From Hydrogenophaga intermedia (lineage in GTDB: Bacteria; Pseudomonadota; Gammaproteobacteria; Burkholderiales; Burkholderiaceae_C): a DNA stretch of 32,770 nucleotides. Positions 26,711 through 32,770 of this stretch are shown here, piece after piece. Under the pieces are notes generated by a model. It worked only from the letters and a program-made list of their open reading frames with translations. It made no database searches and was not told the DNA's origin. Location of the stretch: positions 1 to 32,770 of the forward strand of contig NZ_CCAE010000051.1 of the NCBI RefSeq assembly GCF_000723405.1, in the 5' to 3' direction. Both the position numbers and the translations under genes were made by a program. Positions within the stretch are counted from its first letter, which is position 1; each line of letters begins with the position of its first letter.

Positions 26711-27703
26711 TCACTGCGGCGTGGCGCCCGAGCGGCGCGCCAGGTCCTGCCACTTGACGGTCTCGCTGGCCACGTAGGCCGCGAACTGCGGGCCCGAGAT
26801 CTTCAGCGGCAGCACGCCGGCCTTGCTGGCAACCTCGGTGAACTCGGGGCTGGCGATGACCTTCTCCATCTCGGCCGAGAGCCGCGCCACGATGGCCGGC
26901 GGCGTTTTCGCGGGCACGAAGAGCCCGGTCCAGGCGATCGACTCGACGCCGGCCACGCCGGCCTCGGCCATGGTGGGCACGTCGGGCAGCGCGGCCACGC
27001 GCTCGCCGTAGGTGACGGCCAGCGCGCGCAGCGCGCCGGTCTTCACGTGCGGGCCGGAGGAGGCGGGGTAGTCGAACATCAGGTCGACCTGGCCGCCGAG
27101 CAGGTCGGTCAGCGCGGGCGTGCTGCCCTTGTAGGCCACGTGCGTGAGCTCGATGCCCGCCGCGCGCTGGAACATGAGCGCGGTGAGGTGGGTGGAGGTG
27201 CCCGCGCCGGCCGATGCGTAGTTGAGCTTGCCGGGGTTGGCCTTGGCGTAGGCCACCAGCTCGCGCACCGTCTTGAAGGGGCGCGAGGGATGGACCACCA
27301 GCAGGTTGACGCCACCGGCGATGGCGTGCACCGGGGCGAAGTCGTTGACCGGGTCGTAAGGCAGCGACTTGTAGAACACCGAGTTGGTGGCCTGCGTGCC
27401 CTGCGAGCCCACGAACAGCGTGTGGCCATCGGGCGCCGAGCGCGCGGCCATCGACGCGGCCACCGAACCGCCCGCGCCACCCCGGTTGTCCACCACCACC
27501 GGCTGGCCCAGTTGTTCGCCCAGGCGCAGGGCCACGCTGCGCGCGAGCGCGTCGGCCACGCCGCCGGCGGGGAATGGCGCGATCAGGGTGAGGGGCCGGT
27601 TCGGCCAGTTCGGTGTCTGGGCCTGCCCGGCCAGCGGCAGCGCCGCGGCCAGGGCCAGCAAGAGCGGCGCCGCAACGCGCAGCACCCGGCGGATGGGTTT
27701 CAT
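26711..27703 (-). CDS. Bug/TctC-family periplasmic solute-binding receptor
   Basis: The protein has 330 residues from ATG 27701-27703, preceded by AGGAGAC; an in-frame ATG at 27724 is less well placed. The signal peptide runs to about residue 28 (LLLALAAALPLAGQA). The mature part starts WPNRPLTLIAPFPAGGVADA, the Bug hallmark, followed by VVDNRGGAGGSVAA, LNYASAGAGTSTHL, HVAYKGSTPALTDLLGGQVD and DVPTMAEAG. Bug receptors bind carboxylic acids and serve tripartite tricarboxylate transporters; no TctA or TctB gene is in the window. It is first in the minus operon and divergent from the IclR gene, so it probably recognises the substrate or inducer of this locus. Confidence 0.93.
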   Translation of the reverse strand: MKPIRRVLRVAAPLLLALAAALPLAGQAQTPNWPNRPLTLIAPFPAGGVADALARSVALRLGEQLGQPVVVDNRGGAGGSVAASMAARSAPDGHTLFVGSQGTQATNSVFYKSLPYDPVNDFAPVHAIAGGVNLLVVHPSRPFKTVRELVAYAKANPGKLNYASAGAGTSTHLTALMFQRAAGIELTHVAYKGSTPALTDLLGGQVDLMFDYPASSGPHVKTGALRALAVTYGERVAALPDVPTMAEAGVAGVESIAWTGLFVPAKTPPAIVARLSAEMEKVIASPEFTEVASKAGVLPLKISGPQFAAYVASETVKWQDLARRSGATPQ

Positions 27704-27925
27704 GTGGTCTCCTGGTTCTCTCAACGACGTTCGACATCGTTTTCACGACATCTCGCAAGACTCTACGATACTTCGCAATTCATTCCGACGCAACGTAAAA
27801 CAAACCGAGTGTTTACCCTTATAGTCTTCGTGCAAACTGGTAAAACACAGATTCCGACATACCGTAGACAACAACGATTGACCGCGATACATTACGACCC
27901 GTCGCACAACCAAGGACACGCCAAC
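27704..27925. promoter_or_regulatory. AT-richer divergent control region between Bug and IclR genes
   Basis: This 222-bp gap is clearly less GC-rich than the rest of the window. A minus-strand promoter candidate is TTGCGT (27793-27788), a 17-bp spacer and TATCGT (27770-27765), driving the Bug operon. GTAAA-N12-TTTAC (27795-27816) is an inverted repeat with a further GTAAAACA copy at 27840-27847 (first copy at 27795-27802); these are candidate IclR sites. No good plus-strand promoter stands out. All assignments are by eye. Confidence 0.5.
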
Positions 27926-28684
27926 ATGCCCTCCATCGTTCCCGCCTGCACGCGCACCATGGCCGTGCTCGAGGTCTTCGCGCGCGAAAAGCGCGAGCTG
28001 TCCAACTCGGACATGGCCCGCTTCCTCGACCTGCCCGACAGCTCCTGCTCCGACCTGCTGCACACGCTGCACCAGGGCGGTTACGTGCTGCGCACGGCGC
28101 GCACGCGGCGCTTCTATCCCACCAGCCGCATCTACACGGTGGCGTCCGAGATCATCCGCAACGACCCCCTGTACGCCGCCGGTGCCGAGGCGCTGGAGCT
28201 GCTGGTGGCCAAGACGGGCGAAACCGCCTTCTGCGGCCGGCTCGACGACGGCGCGGTCAAGGTCATCGCCAGCCAGGAGGGCCGCCACCCGCTGCGCTAC
28301 GTGCTCAACAGCGGCGAGCGCATCGCCCTGCACGCCTCCGGCCTGGGCAAGGCCCTGCTGGGCCTGATCGGCGAGAGCGACCCGGCGGAGGCTTCGCGCC
28401 AGATGCGGCTGAAGCCGCTGCGCGAACTCACGCCCCGCTCCATCACCGACGTGGCCGCGCTGGAGGCCGACCTGGCCGCCAGCCGCGCGCGCGGCTGGTA
28501 CCTGGCGGACGAGGAAGGCAACGAGGGCGTCTCGGCCCTGGGCGTGGCCGGCTACATCGGCGAAGAGGCCATGGCCATCTCCGTCGGTGGCCCGGCCGAG
28601 CGCATGCGCAAGAACCTGGACGAGTACGTGGCCGTGCTGCACGAGGTGGCCGCCATCGCTTTCGGCCAACGCGTGCGCCACTGA
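27926..28684 (+). CDS. IclR-family transcriptional regulator
   Basis: The protein has 252 residues from ATG 27926, with AAGGAC upstream. The winged helix-turn-helix is at residues about 8-60 (RTMAVLEVFAREKRELSNSD then LDLPDSSCSDLLHTLHQGGY). The effector domain carries GETAFCGRLDDGAVKVIAS, GERIALHASGLGKALLG and RGWYLADEEGNEGVSALGV, normal for IclR proteins, which bind small organic acids. It leads the plus-strand gene set, with the SDR start 29 bp downstream, and faces the Bug operon. Control of both arms is likely. The frame extends upstream, but the longer version covers the promoter and part of the Bug gene and is rejected. Confidence 0.92.
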   Translation: MPSIVPACTRTMAVLEVFAREKRELSNSDMARFLDLPDSSCSDLLHTLHQGGYVLRTARTRRFYPTSRIYTVASEIIRNDPLYAAGAEALELLVAKTGETAFCGRLDDGAVKVIASQEGRHPLRYVLNSGERIALHASGLGKALLGLIGESDPAEASRQMRLKPLRELTPRSITDVAALEADLAASRARGWYLADEEGNEGVSALGVAGYIGEEAMAISVGGPAERMRKNLDEYVAVLHEVAAIAFGQRVRH

Positions 28685-28713
28685 CACCGACAACGACGAC
28701 AAGGGACCATTTC

Positions 28714-29466
28714 GTGGAATTGAATCTGAAAGGCAAGGTCGCGCTGGTGACCGGCTCGGGTCGCGGCATCGGCGCGGCCATGGTGAAGGCCTACGCCGCC
28801 GAGGGCGCGCGCGTGGTGGTGAGCGACGTGATCGCGGAGAACGCGCAGGCCACGGCCCAGGCGCTGGTCGACCAGGGGCACGAGGCCATCGGCCTGGCCT
28901 GCGACGTGACGGACGCCGAGAGCGTGCGCCACATGGCGCAGCAAGCCGAGCAGGCCTTCGGCGGCGTGGACATCCTGGTGAACAACGCCGCGTGGACCAA
29001 GGACGTGTACCTCACCAAGATGGACCCGTCGCTGTGGGACCAGACGATGGACGTGATCCTCAAGGGCAGCTTCCACTGCGCGCAGGCGCTGCTGCCCGGC
29101 ATGATGGCGCGCCGCTGGGGCCGCGTGATCAACATCTCCTCGCGCTCGCTGTTCGGCAACCCGGGGCAGACCAGCTACGCCGCCGCCAAGGCCGGCATCG
29201 TGGGCTTCACGCGCGCGCTGGCGCTGGAGCAGGGCAAGTTCGGCATCACCTGCAACGCCATCGCGCCGGGTTTCATCCTCACCGAGGGCATGAAGTCGCT
29301 GCCCAAGTTCGAGCAGTTGCGCGAGGCCGCGATCGCGCGCAACCCGGTGGGCTTCCTCGGCGAGCCGAGCGACGTCGCCAACGCCGCGCTGTTCCTTTCT
29401 TCCGACGTGGCGCGCTACATCAGCGGCACCACGCTCTACGTGACCGGCGGGCGCTACTCGTCCTGA
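28714..29466 (+). CDS. short-chain dehydrogenase/reductase, 3-oxoacyl-ACP reductase-like
   Basis: This 250-residue classical SDR begins at GTG 28714 after an AAGGGA site. Cofactor motif TGSGRGIG is at residues 13-20, with D at the end of the second strand (VVVSDV) favouring NAD. NNA is at 90-92, and the catalytic residues are S142, Y155 and K159 (YAAAK). The C-terminus shows GEPSDVANAALFLSSDVARY and TGGRYS. It probably oxidises a hydroxyacyl-CoA or hydroxy acid made by the MaoC hydratase downstream. The exact substrate is unknown. It follows the IclR gene by 29 bp in the same direction, and maoC is 43 bp further on. Confidence 0.9.
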   Translation: MELNLKGKVALVTGSGRGIGAAMVKAYAAEGARVVVSDVIAENAQATAQALVDQGHEAIGLACDVTDAESVRHMAQQAEQAFGGVDILVNNAAWTKDVYLTKMDPSLWDQTMDVILKGSFHCAQALLPGMMARRWGRVINISSRSLFGNPGQTSYAAAKAGIVGFTRALALEQGKFGITCNAIAPGFILTEGMKSLPKFEQLREAAIARNPVGFLGEPSDVANAALFLSSDVARYISGTTLYVTGGRYSS

Positions 29467-29509
29467 GTCGCACGGTCCTCCACACACAAGAACCCGAGGA
29501 GACAAGAAG

Positions 29510-30013
29510 ATGACGAACTTCGTCGAAGCCCCGCCGCCGGCCGAGCTGGCCGCCCTGCGCTACTGGTGGGAAGACCTCAAGCCCGGCCTGCGCTGGCGCA
29601 CCACCTCGCGCACCATCACCGAAGCCGACGTGGTGCAGTTCGCCACCTACAGCGGCGATCTGAACCGCGCGCACGTGGACGCCGAGTACGCCGCCCAACT
29701 GCCGCTGTACGGCCAGCGCCTGGTGCACGGCATGCTCGTCGTGTCGTACATGGCGGGCCTGAGCACGCGCACCATGGTCAACCAGATGCTGGAGCCTTCG
29801 CTGCTGGGCCTGCTGGAGGTGCGCTGCCAATTCCCCGCGCCCACCTTCATCGGCGACACCCTCGCGGTGGACATCGAGGTGATGGAACAGAAGGAGACCT
29901 CCAAGCCCGAGCGCGGCGTGGTCACCTTCAAGCGCACCGCGGTGAACCAGCGCGGGCAGGCCGTCGTTGAGTGCCTGGTGACGCAGCTCGTGATGCGACG
30001 ACCCGCGGCATGA
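29510..30013 (+). CDS. MaoC-like hotdog-fold hydratase/dehydratase
   Basis: The 167-residue protein starts at ATG 29510 behind AGGAGAC. The hydratase-2 motif YSGDLNRAHVDAEYA holds the catalytic D50 and H55. GQRLVHGMLVVSYMAGLSTR and VRCQFPAPTFIGDTLAVDIE are family blocks. Such enzymes add or remove water at the 2,3-position of CoA thioesters. Since the crotonase in the opposite operon lacks hydratase glutamates, this may be the real hydratase of the pathway. The stop overlaps the acyl-CoA synthetase start as ATGA. Confidence 0.9.
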   Translation: MTNFVEAPPPAELAALRYWWEDLKPGLRWRTTSRTITEADVVQFATYSGDLNRAHVDAEYAAQLPLYGQRLVHGMLVVSYMAGLSTRTMVNQMLEPSLLGLLEVRCQFPAPTFIGDTLAVDIEVMEQKETSKPERGVVTFKRTAVNQRGQAVVECLVTQLVMRRPAA

Positions 30014-32130
30014 GCGGTACCACCGACCTCTCGCGGCTGTTCGAGCCGCGCTCGATCGCGCTGGTGGGCGCGTCCGACCGCGCGGGCAGCATCGGCGGCT
30101 ACGCGCTGCAGAACCTGGCCGAGCATTCCACGTTCACCGGCGATCTGTACCTGATCAACCCGCGCCGCGAGGCCATCGGCGAGCGGCGCTGCTGGCCCTC
30201 CGTGGCCGCCCTGCCCGCCACGCCCGACGTGGCGCTGATCGCCGTGCCGGCGAGCGAGGTGATGGCCGCGCTGCATGAGTGCGCGGACCGTGGCGTGGCC
30301 TTCGCCATCGTGTTCACCTCGGGCTTCGGCGAAACGGGCGACGAGGGCAAGGCGCTGGAGGCCGAGATGCGCGCCATCGTCGCCCGCAGCGGCATGCGCA
30401 TTTACGGCCCCAATTGCCCGGGGCTGACCAACGTCAACCGGCGCCTGGGCCTGACCTTCTCGCCCGCCTTCAAGCTCGACCTGCTGGCCGGCCCCATCGG
30501 CATCGCCACGCAGGGTGGCGGGCTGGGGCGCTGCCTGCTGCAGTCCATGCAGCGCGGCATAGGCGTGGGCCTGTGGTCGTCCGCCGGCAACGAGGTGGAC
30601 CTGGAGGTCAGCGACTTCATCGACCACATGGCCGGCGCGGGCGACGTGGGCGTCATCGCCACGCTGCTCGAAGGCGTGCGCGACGGCCGCAAGTTCCTGC
30701 GCGCGGTGCGCCACGCGGCGGCGCAACGCAAGCCCGTGGTGGCGCTCAAGATCGGCCGCTCCGAATACGGCCGGCGCGCGGCGCAGTCGCACACCGCGTC
30801 CATCGCCGGCTCGGCCGAGGTCAACAGCGCCGTGCTGCGCCAGATGGGCGTGGTCGAGGTGGACGACATCGACGAGCTCATCGACACCGCCGCGCTGTTC
30901 GCGCGGGCGCGGCCCGGGCCGAACGAGAAGGTGGCGGTGGTGTGCTCGTCGGGCGGCACGGCCGCGCTCAGCGCCGACATGATCGGATCGGCCGGGCTGG
31001 AACTGGCCACGCTGTCGCCGGCCACGCTGGCCGAACTGGCCAAGCACCTGCCGCCCTTCGTGTCAGCCGCCAACCCGCTGGACACCTCGGGCGAGATCCT
31101 GAACAAGCCCGAGGCGCTGGACGCCACGCTGCGCGCCGTGGCCGAGGACCCGGCCGTGGGCCTGGTGCTCTACCCCATTCCGCTGGAGTACGGCCCGGTG
31201 ACGAAGGGCGTGGCCGAGAGCATCGTGCGCGTGCAGCGCGAGACCGGCACGCCCATCGTGGCGGTGTGGATGAGCGACCGCCTGGGCGCCGGTTACGACG
31301 CGCTGGTGGCCGGCGGCCTGATGCCGATGCGCAGCGTGGGCAAGGCGGTGAAGGCGATGTCGCGCTGGGTGTGGCACGGCCAGTGGCGCGCGCGCGCCGA
31401 CGCCGTGCCGGCGCCCGAGCCGCTGTGGCTGCTGGCCGGCGGCGGTGCGGCCCTGCCCGACGTGTCCACCGAACCGCTGGCCAAACACTGGCTGGCCACA
31501 CACGGCATGGCCGTGCCCACGCACCGCGTGGCGCGCACGCAGGACGAGGCCCAGGCCGCCGCGCGCGAACTGGGCTGGCCCGTGGTGGCCAAGGTGGTGA
31601 GCGCCGAGGTGGCGCACAAGAGCGACGCGGGCGGCGTGGCCGTGGGCGTGCGCGACGCGGAGGAACTCGCGCGGGTGTGGGAACGCATCCACGCGGACGT
31701 GACCGCCGCCGTGCCGCACGCGCGCATCGACGGCCTGCTGATCGAGGCCATGGCCCCGCCGGGCGGCGTGGAGACCCTGGTGGGCGTGCACACCGACGAC
31801 AGCTTCGGCCCCGTGATCAGCGTGGGCCTGGGCGGCATCCACGTGGAGGTGTTGAAGGACGTGAGCCGCCGCCTGCTGCCCATCACCCTGGACGACGCGC
31901 GCGACATGCTGCGCGAGCTGCGCGGCTTCCCCATCCTGCAAGGCATTCGCGGCCGCGCGCCGCGCGACATCGAGGCCATCGCCCGCACGCTGGTGGCCGT
32001 GTCCGACCTGGTGTCGGCGCACCGCGGCGCCGTCGCCGAACTCGAGATCAACCCCCTGTGGGTGGGGGCCGTGGGCCAGGGCGTGCTCGCCCTGGACGCG
32101 CTCGCCATCCGCGCCGGAGATGCACCATGA
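30010..32130 (+). CDS. ADP-forming acyl-CoA synthetase (acetate/citryl-CoA ligase family)
   Basis: The protein has 706 residues from ATG 30010, coupled to maoC. An N-terminal CoA-binding domain (RSIALVGASDRAGSIGGYAL, YGPNCPGLTNVNRRLG) leads to a succinyl-CoA-ligase-like domain with the phosphohistidine loop QSHTASIAGS (H261). A C-terminal ATP-grasp domain starts near 490 (AKHWLATHGMAVPTHRVA, WPVVAKVVSAEVAHKSDAGG, LIEAMAPPGGVETLVGVHTD, AELEINPLWV). This family makes acyl-CoA from acid, CoA and ATP, giving ADP and phosphate, and includes pimeloyl- and acetyl-CoA synthetases. The 4-bp overlap with the citryl-CoA-lyase-like gene suggests it activates the acid which that enzyme, or the pathway, cleaves. 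Confidence 0.92.
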   Translation: MSGTTDLSRLFEPRSIALVGASDRAGSIGGYALQNLAEHSTFTGDLYLINPRREAIGERRCWPSVAALPATPDVALIAVPASEVMAALHECADRGVAFAIVFTSGFGETGDEGKALEAEMRAIVARSGMRIYGPNCPGLTNVNRRLGLTFSPAFKLDLLAGPIGIATQGGGLGRCLLQSMQRGIGVGLWSSAGNEVDLEVSDFIDHMAGAGDVGVIATLLEGVRDGRKFLRAVRHAAAQRKPVVALKIGRSEYGRRAAQSHTASIAGSAEVNSAVLRQMGVVEVDDIDELIDTAALFARARPGPNEKVAVVCSSGGTAALSADMIGSAGLELATLSPATLAELAKHLPPFVSAANPLDTSGEILNKPEALDATLRAVAEDPAVGLVLYPIPLEYGPVTKGVAESIVRVQRETGTPIVAVWMSDRLGAGYDALVAGGLMPMRSVGKAVKAMSRWVWHGQWRARADAVPAPEPLWLLAGGGAALPDVSTEPLAKHWLATHGMAVPTHRVARTQDEAQAAARELGWPVVAKVVSAEVAHKSDAGGVAVGVRDAEELARVWERIHADVTAAVPHARIDGLLIEAMAPPGGVETLVGVHTDDSFGPVISVGLGGIHVEVLKDVSRRLLPITLDDARDMLRELRGFPILQGIRGRAPRDIEAIARTLVAVSDLVSAHRGAVAELEINPLWVGAVGQGVLALDALAIRAGDAP

Positions 32131-32770
32131 CCATCAAGACCGACATCGGCACCACCACGCCCGACACCATCACGGTGCGCGGCAAGAACATCGCCACCGA
32201 AATCCTCGGGCACATCGACTTCGTCGACATGATCTGGTGGACCACCTTCGCGCGCCTGCCCGAGCGGCGCGAGAAGAACATGATCAACCTGGTGCTGGTG
32301 ATGGCCACGGACCACGGCCTCACGCCCAGCGCCATCAGCGCGCGCCTGACCTACCTGGGCGCGCCCGAGGCCTTGCAGGGCGCCGTGGCCGCCGGCCTGC
32401 TGGGCGCGGGCAGCGTGTTCCTGGGTTCGGCGCAGAACGTGACGGAGATGCTGCAGCGCTGGGCCGAGCCGCTGACGGACGAGTCCAGCGACGAGGCCGT
32501 GCGCGAGGCCGCGCGCGCGCTGGTGAAGGATTACCGCGGCGCGCGCCGCGCCATCGGCGGCGTGGGCCACCCCATCCACGTGGACGGCGACCCGCGCATC
32601 CCCACACTGGCCGCGGTGTCCAAGGCCAACGGCTACTACGGGCGCCACTGGCGGGTGGTGGGGGGCGGGCCCGCCGTGCTGAAGGAAGAAGTGGGCCGCG
32701 CGCTGCCCATCAACGCCGCCGGCGGCGTGGGCGCGATCTTCGCGGCCATGGGGCCTTGCCGCCGCCGTTG
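32127..32770 (+). CDS. citryl-CoA lyase/citrate synthase-family protein, 3' end cut by the window
   Basis: About 214 codons are present from ATG 32127 (ATGA overlap). Short family members have about 260-280 residues. Blocks recall the citryl-CoA lyase part of ATP-citrate lyase: ATDHGLTPSAISARLTY (H63), GAVAAGLLGAGSVFLGSA, and RRAIGGVGHPIHVDGDPR (H148). At the third site, PINAAGG stands where many members have N-V-D-G with the catalytic aspartate (A198 here). It could cleave citryl-CoA or a similar 3-hydroxy-3-substituted glutaryl-CoA to acetyl-CoA and a keto acid. The last 20 bases read MGPCRRR rather than the expected MGL-type sequence, hinting at a one-base error at the contig end. Confidence 0.85.
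   Translation, partial: MTIKTDIGTTTPDTITVRGKNIATEILGHIDFVDMIWWTTFARLPERREKNMINLVLVMATDHGLTPSAISARLTYLGAPEALQGAVAAGLLGAGSVFLGSAQNVTEMLQRWAEPLTDESSDEAVREAARALVKDYRGARRAIGGVGHPIHVDGDPRIPTLAAVSKANGYYGRHWRVVGGGPAVLKEEVGRALPINAAGGVGAIFAAMGPCRRR

Overview
The window is a roughly 70% GC, densely packed bacterial segment. Gene content and protein style point to a betaproteobacterium of the Burkholderiales, most likely Comamonadaceae. Supporting signs are a Gram-negative trimeric porin, a Bug/TctC solute receptor, a BMP-type purine transporter beside xanthine dehydrogenase, and a thiC-thiO-thiS-thiG-thiE operon. No rRNA, tRNA, CRISPR array, insertion sequence or prophage gene was recognised. Many neighbouring genes overlap by 4 bp (ATGA), so operons can be read with some confidence. 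Both ends of the window look like damaged contig ends.

Layout. (1) 1-277: a short ilvC fragment on + abuts the first codons of a BMP lipoprotein gene on -, which looks like a chimeric or low-quality contig end. (2) 369-8730: a purine module. A LysR regulator, a two-domain ABC ATPase, two permeases and the BMP receptor run on -, divergent from xdhA-xdhB (xanthine dehydrogenase) on +. The likely job is uptake of a purine or nucleoside and its oxidation. (3) 8752-9532: a higB-higA toxin-antitoxin pair with a perfect palindrome upstream. (4) 9569-11212: a short MscS-like channel, a glycine-zipper envelope protein and a VOC-family protein. (5) 11316-13486: eutBC, ethanolamine ammonia-lyase, without microcompartment genes. 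(6) 13516-18837: a TPP riboswitch and the thiamine operon thiC-thiO-thiS-thiG-thiE. ThiE carries a long N-terminal extension. (7) 18902-19969: a porin on -.

(8) 20035-32770: the most interesting region, a divergent catabolic locus. On -, reading away from the IclR gene, lie a Bug receptor, an acyl-CoA carboxylase beta subunit, an acyl-CoA dehydrogenase resembling AtuD, the biotin-carrying carboxylase alpha subunit, a nitronate monooxygenase-family flavoprotein and a PaaG-like crotonase. A strong intrinsic terminator follows. On + lie an IclR regulator, an SDR dehydrogenase, a MaoC hydratase, an ADP-forming acyl-CoA synthetase and a citrate-synthase/citryl-CoA-lyase-family protein cut by the window end. 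Together these could import an organic acid, activate it with CoA, dehydrogenate, carboxylate and hydrate it, then cleave it. This parallels leucine and acyclic-terpene (Liu/Atu) catabolism, but with a citryl-CoA-lyase-like enzyme where HMG-CoA lyase would be expected. The substrate is not known from the sequence.
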